A stretch of 64,000 nt of DNA from Rhodobacterales bacterium (lineage in GTDB: Bacteria; Pseudomonadota; Alphaproteobacteria; Rhodobacterales; Rhodobacteraceae). The first letter of the stretch is position 1. The number at the start of each line of letters is the position of its first letter. The notes beneath the pieces are model-generated. The model was not told where the DNA came from. It ran no database searches and saw only the letters and a program-made list of their open reading frames with translations. The stretch spans positions 1-64,000 of the forward strand of contig PDRW01000028.1 in the NCBI GenBank assembly GCA_002746935.1, written 5' to 3'. Positions 9,836 to 18,344 of the stretch are shown piece after piece. Both the position numbers and the translations under genes were made by a program.

Positions 9836-10224
9836 TCCTTGTCCTCCAGAACGGGGGTGTCGTCAGTGTCTTGTTTTGGGGTCCAGCGCTGGTGGTAATA
9901 TCCGGCGATGAAGCGGCCCTGATCTTCGAGGTTGAAAGCACGCGGCAGGTCGGGCGCGAGGCCGGACCAGATCACGCCCAACTCCTTCTCCAGCCAATGG
10001 CCCAGGCCACCATTCCCGCCCTTCTTGAGCAGGGCCAGATGATGGGTCGCATTCTTGATCAGCAGCGGAAACACCCGCGCGGGCGTAGCCGAGGCGGCGG
10101 CGAAATAGCGGTCCTTGATGGTGGCGTTCAGCCCCGGAAGCGCCGCCGATTGCGCGCTTTCCAGCACCGCGAAGAGGCGCCCGAGCCGATAGGCCGGGTT
10201 GGTGTTGTCAGGGTCGAGACTCAC
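9832..10224 (-). CDS. cas11c: Small subunit Cas11c, from an internal start in cas8c
   Basis: Type I-C effectors contain Cas11c, made from an internal start within cas8c. A strong Shine-Dalgarno, AAAAGGAG (RNA sense, 10234-10241), lies nine bases upstream of a GTG opening VSLDPDNTNPAYRLGRLFAV. That is about the expected position, giving 130 residues ending at the cas8c stop. An ATG touching the Shine-Dalgarno is too close to be the preferred start. The predicted product is helical (FAVLESAQSAAL; HHLALLKKGG). The frame is that of the intact 3' half of cas8c, so the upstream lesion does not affect it. Confidence 0.65.
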   Translation of the reverse strand: MSLDPDNTNPAYRLGRLFAVLESAQSAALPGLNATIKDRYFAAASATPARVFPLLIKNATHHLALLKKGGNGGLGHWLEKELGVIWSGLAPDLPRAFNLEDQGRFIAGYYHQRWTPKQDTDDTPVLEDKE

Positions 10225-11534
10225 GGGGATCATCTCCTTTTCGAAATGGGTTGCGTCACGGGATTTCAGGGCGCGGTTGATGACCGCCTTGCAGATCGCG
10301 GCACGGCGGCCATTCACCTCGCCATCGGCGCGGATGCGCCCGACCACCGCCGACAGGAGACTGCGGGGCAGCGGCTGGCCGGTCAGCACCGCGCGCATCA
10401 GCTCGCCGCCAAGCAGCGGCGGGATCGTCTCTGCCTTGGGTTTCCCGCCGACACGGATCGCGGTCTCGTAAAGCAGCGACCAGGCGGCGGGCGGACCGTT
10501 CCATGGCGGGCGGTCCGGGCGGCCTTCGATGCGCAGATCTTCCCAGAACGCCAGCATGTTGCGGGCAAAATCGCCGAATTCACCTACATGCCAGAAGCGC
10601 ACCGACAGCCGTGCGGCGTTGGGCGCAAGGCCCAGCATGCAGACCCGGGTTTGCGGATCGAGCTTCGGATCGGCAGGGCGCCCCGTTGCCACATCCTGCA
10701 AGGCCGCGCGCAGGCGGTTGCGCTCGGCCACCTCGTCCGCTCCAATTGGCCGCTGGCCTTGCGCGCCAGAAGCGCATTCAGCGCCGCGCCATAGGCAAAG
10801 GCCGCGTAGTCCGAGACAGGGGCGTTGTCGCCCTGGGATTTGCCGAAGCTTTCGTAGGCGTCGTTGTTGAACGAGACCAGCGACGCACCCGTGCTTTGCG
10901 CTCCCATCACCCCCTTGATCGACGGGTGCAACCGGGCCACAGGCTTTATCTCTCCGGTGACAAGACAGCGCGCCGTGCCCTGGTTGTTGCCACGCGCCAG
11001 AAGCGCGCCCACGGCGGGCAGATCATGCACATATCGCGGGCCGTTTTCGTCTTCGAACTCGAACACGATGTTCTGGTCCAACGCTTCTGTCGTCCAGCCG
11101 AGGCTCTCGAACCGATCCTTGTTCCAGTCGTTCAGAAACTCCAGCAACGCCTTCAGGCCGGGCTCCTCCGTCCCTTCCAGAAGCTCCTGATGCGCCGTCA
11201 CAAAAGCCGCATGTTCCTCCGCCGTCCGCTTTCCCTCTCCGGGCCGGATTTCGCCCTCTTCCTCGACGGCGATCACCCCCAGCACATAGGACGTCTTGTC
11301 CCAGAACATGTTTGGCCGGATCCCTGCGGTGCGCTTCACCGCCTCAGGCACATTCATCATCGCCGGCACAGGCTTCTTGCCATTTGTGTCACGGCGATCC
11401 GACAGAAAGGGCTCCTTGCCCGGGCGCAGCACGATGGCAAAGCTGATCCTTTCAGATGAGAACCCCGGACGTGGCGCCTCGCCGGCTGCCTGCATCCGGT
11501 CGTAAAGCGTCACCAGTGCGGAGAGAATCGTCAT
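9832..11534 (-). pseudogene. cas8c: Cascade large subunit Cas8c (Csd1), frame-disrupted
   Basis: The 5' part ([14 protein letters not shown] to ALNALLARKASGQ) and the 3' part (DEVAERNRLRAALQDV to VLEDKE) are clearly the two halves of one Csd1 protein but lie in different frames. They meet near 10740-10760. The span from the cas5-overlapping ATG to the stop is 1703 bases, not a multiple of three, so one base is missing or a larger non-triplet deletion occurred. Past the junction the first frame runs on into about 50 unrelated residues before stopping. Cas8c recognises the PAM and recruits Cas3, so interference may be lost. The 3' half could be translated alone from a GTG at 10731, and the small subunit Cas11c lies within it. 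A sequencing error is the main alternative. Confidence 0.85.
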
Positions 11535-12184
11535 CGCACCATCCCTCCCTCGCGCGCCGCCGCCACGTCGATCACCCCGTCGACCATCTCGGCGCGGAAG
11601 AACTGCGCGCGGTTTCCGTGTTCGAAATCAATGTCATAGAGTATCCACCCCAAGTCGCGCGTACCCTTTAGCTGCGAGCGCGGCACCTCTTCGACCCATT
11701 CGAAATCCGCCACGAATTCACGCAGCCCCAGCGCCGGGCGGTGAAAGCACTGCCCCTTTTCCGCGCGCCTGCGGAAAATGTCGAAATGCTTGGCGGGAGT
11801 GTCGTCGCCGGCCTTTTGGGTCATCTCGAAATGCGCTTCGATCACATAGGCCACATCGCGCAGGGCCAGTGTCGCGCGCTGCTGGCGGTGCTCGTCCACA
11901 TTCATGTGCAGCGCCGACAGATCCCCGCTGGTCATGGCCGTCTTCGCATTGCGGGCCGAAATCTTGCCCCCCACCTCATTGCGGCGGATGTTCTCGAAGC
12001 GGATCGGGTTGAGCACATGCAGACGGTCGATATGCCAGCGGATCGCGGGTTTCCAATGCACGGCCTCCACTATGCCCCGCGCCGCCGAGGGTGTGATCAC
12101 ATCATAGCTGACCCGCTCCACCTTCATCTCGGGCCGGGTAAAACAGGCGTAGTCACCCCAGACCTTCAGTTTGATGCCGTACAT
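11531..12184 (-). CDS. cas5c: Cas5 (Cas5d), crRNA-processing subunit of type I-C
   Basis: A 217-residue Cas5 of the I-C type, which lacks Cas6 and uses Cas5 to cut the precursor crRNA at the base of the repeat hairpin and to hold the 5' handle. The opening [20 protein letters not shown] and the following [20 protein letters not shown] are characteristic. The catalytic residues in the family (Tyr, Lys, His) have plausible counterparts in the N-terminal half ([15 protein letters not shown]). The stop overlaps the cas8c ATG. Upstream is not cas3 but the unusual 255-base gap with the repeat-like element, so cas5 may have its own promoter. Confidence 0.93.
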   Translation of the reverse strand: MYGIKLKVWGDYACFTRPEMKVERVSYDVITPSAARGIVEAVHWKPAIRWHIDRLHVLNPIRFENIRRNEVGGKISARNAKTAMTSGDLSALHMNVDEHRQQRATLALRDVAYVIEAHFEMTQKAGDDTPAKHFDIFRRRAEKGQCFHRPALGLREFVADFEWVEEVPRSQLKGTRDLGWILYDIDFEHGNRAQFFRAEMVDGVIDVAAAREGGMVR

Positions 12185-12359
12185 TTTGTATCCCTTTGAA
12201 GATGCGGAACTCCGGCAGAGCTCCGTGCAACGCTCTCAACAACCGAGTCTTTGCAAGAGTTTCGATCCGCACCCGGAAGGCAGAAAACGTCACTGAAGCG
12301 CCCAAACAAGTCAGGAACATGACGCGTGGCGCTCCACCCGCGTAGTTCGGAAATTTCAT
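12153..12359 (-). CDS. Possible 68-codon ORF in the cas3-cas5 gap
   Basis: An ATG with an AGGA nine bases upstream opens a frame [20 protein letters not shown] that runs through the repeat-like element and overlaps the first 32 bases of cas5 in another frame. I do not recognise the product. The segment [16 protein letters not shown] is moderately hydrophobic and the rest is basic. It could be a leader peptide coupling translation to cas5, a small toxin-like product, or simply an open frame in a regulatory RNA. No coding evidence beyond start and Shine-Dalgarno. Confidence 0.3.
   Translation of the reverse strand: MKFPNYAGGAPRVMFLTCLGASVTFSAFRVRIETLAKTRLLRALHGALPEFRIFKGIQNVRHQTEGLG
12259..12274 (-). 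repeat. Degenerate CRISPR repeat in front of cas5
   Basis: In the cas-sense direction this reads GGGTGCGGATCGAAAC, against GGGCGCGGATTGAAAC in the array repeat: 14 of 16 bases, covering the 3' arm of the stem and all of the 5' handle of a crRNA. The 5' half of the repeat is not conserved, so no matching stem is present. The bases following the handle (TCTTGCAAAGACTCGG and on) occupy the place of a spacer, about 75 bases before the cas5 ATG. The array lies 5.4 kb away, so this is not an array member. Confidence 0.75.
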
Positions 12360-12394
12360 TGTCTCATTCCTGTTCTCAGGTGATGCCACGGTTG

Positions 12395-12445
12395 TGGAGA
12401 CAGGTATTTCACTTCAATATTTATTAAAAAGTACTAACATTACAT
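12395..12445 (-). promoter_or_regulatory. AT-rich promoter-like patch after cas3
   Basis: Directly after the cas3 stop the composition flips to strongly AT-rich. The minus strand contains GTTAGTACTTTTTAATAAAT followed by ATTGAAG, standing out in a GC-rich locus. Several -10-like hexamers (TAATAA, AATATT) are possible. I cannot fix a single -35/-10 pair. The position, before the repeat-like element and cas5, suggests an internal promoter. Confidence 0.45.
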
Positions 12446-14671
12446 TAACAGATCCCCCAAATCCTCCGGTTCTGCTTCACAAAAGCCGGCCTGTTCGTCG
12501 TAGAGCCGCGGATTTCTCAGCACGACGAACTGATCCTCGAAATCCTCTGGCCGGACCACTTCGGCCGCCCCCAGCCCCACCAGTTTGTCCCGCAGCTTCG
12601 GGCTGATCTGCACGGTAAAGGGCTGCAAGGCGCGCGCCAGAGCGCCGGCGTGCTCGCTGTGCGCCAGCTTGCGCTGTGTTTCTGCGTCCATGCCGAACCG
12701 GCCGTCGCCGATGATCAGCGGCACGGTGAAATCCTCGATCATCCTGAAATCATGGGCGATACTGGCAAACGGAAAGTCCAGAGAACCGGCCCCGAGCTTG
12801 ATCCGCTGCATCAGCTCTTTGGCATCCAGAGCCGCGCCCCAATCGTGATAAAGCCTGCTGAAATAGGCGGTGATCGCCTCGGGCTGCAAGGGGTCGTCGG
12901 GGTAGTCTGCCAGCACGATTGCCGCCACATCGGCGTTGCGGGCAAGCTCCGGCGGCGGCGCGAAATCCTTGTCCGGTTCAAAGACGAAAACCCGCCCCCC
13001 GCCAGCCTGGAGCCCCTCGCGATTGCAGCGCCCGGCGGCCTGGGCGATGCTGTCCAGCCCGGCCACCGCGCGCCAGACCTCGGGAAAATCCAGATCGACC
13101 CCGGCTTCGACAAGCGCGGTCGACAGCACCAGACAAGGCAGATGATCCGCCAGCCGCGCCCGGATCACGCCCAACACGTGGCGGCGATGCCGGGCGGTCA
13201 TATGGGTCGAGAGGTGAAACACGCCCTCGCCCCGCAGCATGTCGAACAGCATCCGCGCCTGACGCTTGTTGTTCACGATCACCAGCGCCGAGCGGCCCCG
13301 CACCCGGTCTGCCAGCGCCGCATTGTCCAGATAACCCACCCGCTCGACCGTGACCCGCTTCAGCACCTTGTAAAGCCGCGCAGGGTCCGGGGCGATTTCA
13401 CGGGTTGCAGCGCGGTCGAGCGCTTCGGGGCATTTCAGGCCGTCCTGCTTGTGCACCGCCGGTTGCGTGGCGGTGCACAGCACCACCGAACAGCCATAGC
13501 CCCGCACCAATTCCCCAAGCGCCGCGAGGCAGGCCCGCAGGAAAGGCAGGGGCAGGCTCTGCGCCTCGTCCAGAACGATCACCGACCCGGCGATATTGTG
13601 CAGCTTGCGGCATTTCTGCGTCCGGTTGGCGAACAGGCTTTCAAAGAACTGCACCGCGGTGGTGACGACGACGGGCCGGTCCCAGTTCTGCGCCGCAAGA
13701 CGGGTCGCTTCGGCGCGGGTTTCGTCCATGATCTCGCGGGCGTCAAACCCCGTGTGATGTTCGAGAACCGCATCCGCGTCGCCCAGCACCTCGCGAAACA
13801 CCGCCGCGTTCTGGTCAATGATCGCCGAAAACGGCGCCACATGGATCACCCGCCGCTTGCCATGGCAGATCGCGTGATCCAGCGCGAATTTCAGCGACGA
13901 CAGGGTCTTGCCGCCGCCCGTGGGCACCGTCAGCGAAAACACCCCCGGCGGGGACGCGGCAGCCTCGCGCGCGCCTTGCAACACCTCGGCCCGCAGGCGG
14001 TTGACCTCTGTCTGCGGCGGGCCGAAGCGCGCAAGGCGCTCGTCCAGCGCATCGCGCAGCGCCGTCAGCGGCGGGGAATGCGGGCGGCGCATCCCCGGAG
14101 CGTAAAACCGCTCGGTCTCGATGAAATCCGCGTCCACCAGCGCCGAAAACAACATCCGCGTGAAGAAATGCAGGGCAAATCCGGGATCGTCTCTCAGCGT
14201 TTGCAGGGGGCCGGGTATCTGTAGTGCCGGGAGGGTCAGCCATTCCGGCAGGTCAAGGCGTTCGGCCTCGTCGAGGCGCTTGTCCAGCGGGGTCGATGGC
14301 CGCAGCCCGTCCCCGCGCCCAATACCGTTCGCCAGCCCGGCATGATGCCCGGCAATGACATAAGCCATCAGCTTGCCAAGCCCCTGTCCGCACTGCTCTA
14401 TTGCCGCGCGCGCGCCTTCGCCGGAATGCGAAACCCGGATGTTTGCCCCGCTCAACCGGGCCTGAAACGCGGGCTTCGCCTTGCCCAGATCGTGCAACAG
14501 CCCGGAAATGGTGGCGCATATGGCCGCATCGAATGCTGCGGCATTCAACCCGGCCCGGCGAGCCACATTGTCACTGTGGCAAGCCAGCGTTTCCCATTGT
14601 TCCTTTGGAGCGTCAGAAAGAGAATGCGCAAACAATGTCGGTTGGTCTTGGGACAAGCCTGAAGAGGTCAT
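12440..14671 (-). CDS. cas3: CRISPR helicase-nuclease Cas3 (type I-C)
   Basis: A 743-residue Cas3 that unwinds and degrades target DNA after Cascade binding. The HD nuclease domain is at the N-terminus: CHSDNV near residue 32, GLLHDLGKAKPAFQ near 58, HSGEG, and AGHHAGLANG. The SF2 helicase follows: VPTGGGKTLSSL (Walker A), VIVLDEAQSLP (DEAQ box), CTATQPAV, and the C-terminal lobe with LVEAGVDLDFP and QAAGRCNREG. The start is the ATG giving MTSSGLSQDQ. The frame is open for another 400 bases upstream, but that part has no Cas3 similarity and holds the likely promoter. No clear Shine-Dalgarno precedes the ATG. Confidence 0.93.
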   Translation of the reverse strand: MTSSGLSQDQPTLFAHSLSDAPKEQWETLACHSDNVARRAGLNAAAFDAAICATISGLLHDLGKAKPAFQARLSGANIRVSHSGEGARAAIEQCGQGLGKLMAYVIAGHHAGLANGIGRGDGLRPSTPLDKRLDEAERLDLPEWLTLPALQIPGPLQTLRDDPGFALHFFTRMLFSALVDADFIETERFYAPGMRRPHSPPLTALRDALDERLARFGPPQTEVNRLRAEVLQGAREAAASPPGVFSLTVPTGGGKTLSSLKFALDHAICHGKRRVIHVAPFSAIIDQNAAVFREVLGDADAVLEHHTGFDAREIMDETRAEATRLAAQNWDRPVVVTTAVQFFESLFANRTQKCRKLHNIAGSVIVLDEAQSLPLPFLRACLAALGELVRGYGCSVVLCTATQPAVHKQDGLKCPEALDRAATREIAPDPARLYKVLKRVTVERVGYLDNAALADRVRGRSALVIVNNKRQARMLFDMLRGEGVFHLSTHMTARHRRHVLGVIRARLADHLPCLVLSTALVEAGVDLDFPEVWRAVAGLDSIAQAAGRCNREGLQAGGGRVFVFEPDKDFAPPPELARNADVAAIVLADYPDDPLQPEAITAYFSRLYHDWGAALDAKELMQRIKLGAGSLDFPFASIAHDFRMIEDFTVPLIIGDGRFGMDAETQRKLAHSEHAGALARALQPFTVQISPKLRDKLVGLGAAEVVRPEDFEDQFVVLRNPRLYDEQAGFCEAEPEDLGDLLM

Positions 14672-14703
14672 GGAAAAATACCGGGGCGGGTTTCGATCGG
14701 CCG

Positions 14704-14734
14704 ATAGTGAGCCCGAGAACAGCTTGCCTGTCAA
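14704..14734 (-). promoter_or_regulatory. Likely cas3 promoter
   Basis: The minus strand shows a perfect TTGACA followed 18-19 bases later by TCACTAT, about 30 bases before the cas3 ATG. The predicted transcript has a very short leader. Just downstream of the -10 (14690-14698) is GATCGAAAC, which matches the crRNA handle tail (GATTGAAAC) at eight of nine bases. Confidence 0.5.
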
Positions 14735-15258
14735 CGACACCGCTTTGGCACTGCACAGCCTCAATGCTTTGTCCTGAAATCCCGGGAAATTCACCTGTTT
14801 GACGATGATCCACAGATGGAAAAGGCGTTTGATGGAAGGTGCGCCCGGCGTTTTCGAAAGCGCAGTCAGACGGGATCCCGGGATCTGAACCCCATGATGC
14901 GGCGTGAGCCGACTGGTTCGGTGCTCTTTCCCAACGCCTTTTCGAGGGTCGTGCCGGACAGGCAGCTGCCGTAGCTCAGGACTGGGGAGGGACCAGATGC
15001 AGGATAGCGCCTTCATTGGGCTTGAGCGACCTTCTGGCCTGCTCTGCGCATGCCCGCACAGGCTGGCTCCAAGGCGCATTCACTCCCGAATGACACTCGA
15101 CCGACACAGTTTTCTGCGCCGGTCCGCCATGGGTCGACCAACCCCGTGTCGCCGCGGGCGAAGGAGCACCGCAAGCTCAAGCGTCAAAACGGCACCACCG
15201 ATTTCGACCGGCTGCGGCGCAAGAGCGCTGCCGACAAGAAAGCGCCCCCGGCAATGCC
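14735..15258. other. Anonymous stretch between cas3 promoter and grpE
   Basis: About 520 bases with no gene I can support. Short open frames exist on both strands but none resembles a known family, has a good start signal, or shows coherent composition. A 12-bp palindrome, GATCCCGGGATC (14874-14885), is present. The stretch is probably the junction where the CRISPR locus meets the conserved grpE-hrcA neighbourhood. No direct repeats or tRNA gene marking an integration event were recognised. Confidence 0.4.
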
Positions 15259-15870
15259 TTACTCCGGTGTCGAAGACACCCCAACCTGCGCCGGACGCAA
15301 CAACCGGTCATGCAGCATGAACCCTTCGGTCATTACCTCGATGATATCGCCCGCCTTGCTGCCCGGCACCGGCGCCTCGAACATCGCTTCATGAATCTGC
15401 GGATCGAACGCATCGCCCACCTCGGGTGCCACCTTGGTGATCCCATGGCGTTCGAAAATGTTCAGAAGCTCCCGCATCGTCAGCTCAAGCCCTTCGATCA
15501 GCCCCCCGGTCGTGCCGCGGATTTCATCGGTCACCAGGCCAAGTGCCCGGTTCATGTTGTCGTAGACCGGCAGCATGTCGCGCGCGAGCCTGGAGCCTCC
15601 GTAGTTCTCCGCTTCCCGCCGGTCCCGCTCCGACCGTTTGCGCGCGTTTTCCGCATCGGCCAGCGCGCGCATGAACTTGTCGCGAAGACTGTCGCGTTCG
15701 GCAATCAGCATCGCGATTTCTTCACTGCTTTCGTCAATTCCCTCTTCGACACTCTCTTCTTCTTCCGCGGTCGATACGACATCGGGATCAATGATATCCT
15801 CACGCATGATTTCCTTTATCGCCGCCTCGACGCCGGAGAAGTCGTCTTTCTTGTCGTTCTTGTCTGCCAT
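15259..15870 (-). CDS. grpE: Nucleotide exchange factor GrpE
   Basis: A 203-residue GrpE, the ADP/ATP exchange factor of DnaK. The acidic, low-complexity N-terminus (EEEESVEEGIDESSEE) leads into the long dimer coiled coil (AERDSLRDKFMRALADAENA, RKRSERDR). The C-terminal beta domain contains RHGITKV, GDAFDPQIHEAMF and a GDIIEVMTEGFMLHDRLLRP-like end that matches the family signature. It lies eleven bases downstream of hrcA on the same strand, the usual hrcA-grpE heat-shock operon. Confidence 0.97.
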   Translation of the reverse strand: MADKNDKKDDFSGVEAAIKEIMREDIIDPDVVSTAEEEESVEEGIDESSEEIAMLIAERDSLRDKFMRALADAENARKRSERDRREAENYGGSRLARDMLPVYDNMNRALGLVTDEIRGTTGGLIEGLELTMRELLNIFERHGITKVAPEVGDAFDPQIHEAMFEAPVPGSKAGDIIEVMTEGFMLHDRLLRPAQVGVSSTPE

Positions 15871-15881
15871 GTCCTAACCCT

Positions 15882-16946
15882 CTACCCCCGGTCGGAGATC
15901 ATTCTCCCGACCAGTTGCGCCGTGTAGTCGACAATCGGAACGATACGTCCATAGTTCAGCCGTGTCGGCCCGATCACACCCACAGCACCGATGATCTTTC
16001 GGTTTGCGTTCATATAGGGAGAAACCACCAGAGAGGAACCGGAAAGTGAAAAAAGCTTGTTTTCAGACCCGATGAATATGCGCACGCCCTCTCCGGTCTC
16101 CGCCAGCTCCAGAAATTCGGCGATGTCGCGCTTTCGCTCAAGATCGTCAAACAGCAGTCTTACCCGCTCGAGGTCCGCCGGCTCTCCGCCCGTCCCGATC
16201 AGGTTTGCCCTGCCACGCACGATCAGCCGTCCATGCGAATCACCCTCATCGGACCAGAGCGCCTGACCTGCGTCGATCATCTTCTGCGCCAGCACATCAA
16301 GTTCCGCGCTGCGTCTGTCGATCTCGCTGGCAATGGCCACACGCAGATCGCTGATGCTGCGGCCCTCGGCTACGGCGTTCACGAAATTGGCGGCCTCCCG
16401 GAAGGACGAATGTGTCTGCCCGGGGGGCGGGGAAAACAGCCGGTTTTCCACATGGCCGTCGCCAAAGACGATCACCGCCATCGCCCGGTCCGGCGCCAAA
16501 GGCACGAATTCGATATGGCTGACCGGCGCTTCGTCATGTTTCGGCGTCAGCACAAGGCTTGCGCCTTCGGTGATTTCCGACAGCGCGGCACCGACGCGAT
16601 CCATCAACGTTCCGAGATCACCGGCCTCCGCAGTCACTGTCGCATCGAGCATCTCGCGGTCGTCGGGGCCGAGATCCGAAACCTCGAGAAACCCGTCGAC
16701 GAACATCCGCAACCCGATCTCCGTCGGCACCCGCCCGGAAGAAACATGCGGCGCATCGAGCAGTCCCATGAGTTCCAGATCCTGCATCACATTGCGCACC
16801 GTCGCCGCCGAGACCTTCTCGGTCATCGCCCGGGTCAGCGTCCGCGAGCCGACCGGTTCGCCAGTGTCGAGATACGCCTCGACCAGTCGCCGGAACACCT
16901 CCCGCGATCGCGCGTTCAACTCCTCCAGCAGCGGACTTTGCGTCAT
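15882..16946 (-). CDS. hrcA: Heat-inducible transcription repressor HrcA
   Basis: A 354-residue HrcA, the repressor that binds CIRCE operators of groESL in alphaproteobacteria. The N-terminal winged helix contains LVEAYLDTGEPVGSRTL and SAATVRNVMQDLELMGLL. The C-terminal part ends with VVSPYMNANRKIIGAVGVIG and the tail VDYTAQLVGRMI. I chose the ATG giving MTQSPLLEEL, because the frame upstream overlaps the start of the divergent rph gene. No CIRCE element is visible in the 76-base divergent region. Confidence 0.96.
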   Translation of the reverse strand: MTQSPLLEELNARSREVFRRLVEAYLDTGEPVGSRTLTRAMTEKVSAATVRNVMQDLELMGLLDAPHVSSGRVPTEIGLRMFVDGFLEVSDLGPDDREMLDATVTAEAGDLGTLMDRVGAALSEITEGASLVLTPKHDEAPVSHIEFVPLAPDRAMAVIVFGDGHVENRLFSPPPGQTHSSFREAANFVNAVAEGRSISDLRVAIASEIDRRSAELDVLAQKMIDAGQALWSDEGDSHGRLIVRGRANLIGTGGEPADLERVRLLFDDLERKRDIAEFLELAETGEGVRIFIGSENKLFSLSGSSLVVSPYMNANRKIIGAVGVIGPTRLNYGRIVPIVDYTAQLVGRMISDRG

Positions 16947-17022
16947 CAGGGCTCCGGCCTTGAGGCTTGCGTTTTTCCGGTCACCGTGAGACTTGACCCT
17001 CAAATTCTTGCGGAGGATCCCC

Positions 17023-17736
17023 ATGCGCCCGTCTGGTCGGAATGTAGATGAAATGCGGCCGATTTCAATCGAGGTCGGTGCCACCAAACACGCCGAAGGC
17101 TCTTGCATGATCAGGATCGGCGACACCCATGTGCTCTGCACCGCCACCCTTGAAGAGCGGGTGCCCCCCTTCCTGCGCAATTCCGGCCAAGGCTGGGTGA
17201 CCGCCGAATATGGCATGCTGCCGCGCGCCACCAACACCCGCATGCGCCGCGAGGCCGCTGCGGGCAAACAGGGCGGGCGCACGGTTGAAATCCAGCGGCT
17301 GATCGGCCGGGCCCTGCGTGCCGGGGTCGACCGGCAGGCGCTTGGTGAGCGGCAGATAACTATCGACTGCGACGTGATCCAGGCCGACGGCGGTACCCGC
17401 TGCGCATCGATCACCGGCGGCTGGGTCGCCCTGCGGCTTGCCGTCAACAAGCTCATCAAGGCCGGCGATGTCACCATCGACCCGCTGACCGACCCCGTCG
17501 CCGCCGTGTCCTGCGGCATCTACGGCGGCCAGCCGGTGCTCGATCTCGACTATCCCGAAGACAGCGAAGCCGGGGTCGACGGCAATTTCGTCATGACCGG
17601 CTCGCGCCAGTTGATCGAAGTGCAGATGTCGGCCGAAGGCTCCACCTTCTCCCATGACCAGATGTCCGAGCTTCTCGCCCTCGCCGACAAGGGCGTGGCC
17701 GAACTGGTCGCCGCACAGAAGGCCGCGGTCGCGTGA
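17023..17736 (+). CDS. rph: Ribonuclease PH
   Basis: A 237-residue phosphorolytic 3'-5' exonuclease that trims tRNA 3' ends. The start is [19 protein letters not shown], preceded by CGGAGGA at good spacing. Core motifs include [29 protein letters not shown] (phosphate-binding Arg region) and [18 protein letters not shown]. It heads a tightly overlapping operon with rdgB and hemW and is transcribed divergently from hrcA, a gene order shared by many alphaproteobacteria. Confidence 0.97.
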   Translation: MRPSGRNVDEMRPISIEVGATKHAEGSCMIRIGDTHVLCTATLEERVPPFLRNSGQGWVTAEYGMLPRATNTRMRREAAAGKQGGRTVEIQRLIGRALRAGVDRQALGERQITIDCDVIQADGGTRCASITGGWVALRLAVNKLIKAGDVTIDPLTDPVAAVSCGIYGGQPVLDLDYPEDSEAGVDGNFVMTGSRQLIEVQMSAEGSTFSHDQMSELLALADKGVAELVAAQKAAVA

Positions 17737-18344
17737 CCCGGCGGTTCGAAGGCGAAAAGCTCGTCATCGCCACCCACAACAAGGGCAAGCTCCGCGAGAT
17801 CGGCGACCTCCTCGCGCCTTTCGGGATCACCGTGGTTTCGGTCGCCGAATTCGGCCTCACCGAACCGGAAGAAACCGAAGAGAGCTTCGCCGGCAATGCC
17901 CGGATCAAGGCACATTACGCTGCATCAGAGACGGGTTTGCCCGCTTTGTCCGACGACAGCGGCATCATTGTCGAGGCCCTCGACGGCGCCCCCGGGGTGC
18001 ATACCGCCGATTGGGCCGAGACGGGCAAGGGCCGCGATTTCGTCATGGCCATGACCCGCGTCTGGACCATGCTCGAAGAGCGCCAGGCGCCAGAACCCCG
18101 CAAGGCCGCGTTCAACGCGACCCTCTGCCTTGCCTGGCCCGATGGCCATGACGAGCTGTTCGAAGGCCGTGTCGACGGCCGGATCGTCTGGCCGATGCGC
18201 GGCGACAGAGGCTTCGGCTTTGACCCGGTGTTTCAGCCCGACGGCGAGACCCGCACCTTTGCCGAAATGGATCCGGCCGAAAAACACGCCATGAGTCACC
18301 GGGCGCGGGCGTTCCGAAAACTGGTCAAAAGCTGCTTTGGCTGA
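17733..18344 (+). CDS. rdgB: dITP/XTP pyrophosphatase (RdgB/HAM1 family)
   Basis: A 203-residue house-cleaning enzyme hydrolysing dITP, dXTP and ITP to monophosphates. Motifs: [13 protein letters not shown] at the N-terminus, [21 protein letters not shown] (catalytic Asp) and [11 protein letters not shown]. The start is a GTG overlapping the rph stop (GTGA), so translation is probably coupled. Confidence 0.96.
   Translation: MTRRFEGEKLVIATHNKGKLREIGDLLAPFGITVVSVAEFGLTEPEETEESFAGNARIKAHYAASETGLPALSDDSGIIVEALDGAPGVHTADWAETGKGRDFVMAMTRVWTMLEERQAPEPRKAAFNATLCLAWPDGHDELFEGRVDGRIVWPMRGDRGFGFDPVFQPDGETRTFAEMDPAEKHAMSHRARAFRKLVKSCFG

Noticed and set aside
12224-12258. Seed match of the pseudo-spacer after the repeat-like element to the cas3 or cas5 promoter regions
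   Set aside because: Reading both strands next to TTC motifs gave no match beyond five of ten seed bases, so no target is claimed.
12650-14224. 524-codon plus-strand frame
   Set aside because: Antisense to the helicase and HD domains of cas3; no family resemblance.
14870-14905. GGGATCTGAACCCC resembling a tRNA T-arm, as a possible integration site of the CRISPR island
   Set aside because: The T-loop consensus is broken and no acceptor or anticodon arm can be folded; it is mostly the GATCCCGGGATC palindrome.
14672-15079. In-frame upstream extension of cas3
   Set aside because: No Cas3 similarity, no ribosome site, and it covers the TTGACA promoter.
15120-15250. Possible transposase fragment (RKLKRQNGTTDFDRLRR-like frame) next to grpE
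   Set aside because: I could not match it to a known IS family, and no inverted repeats flank it.
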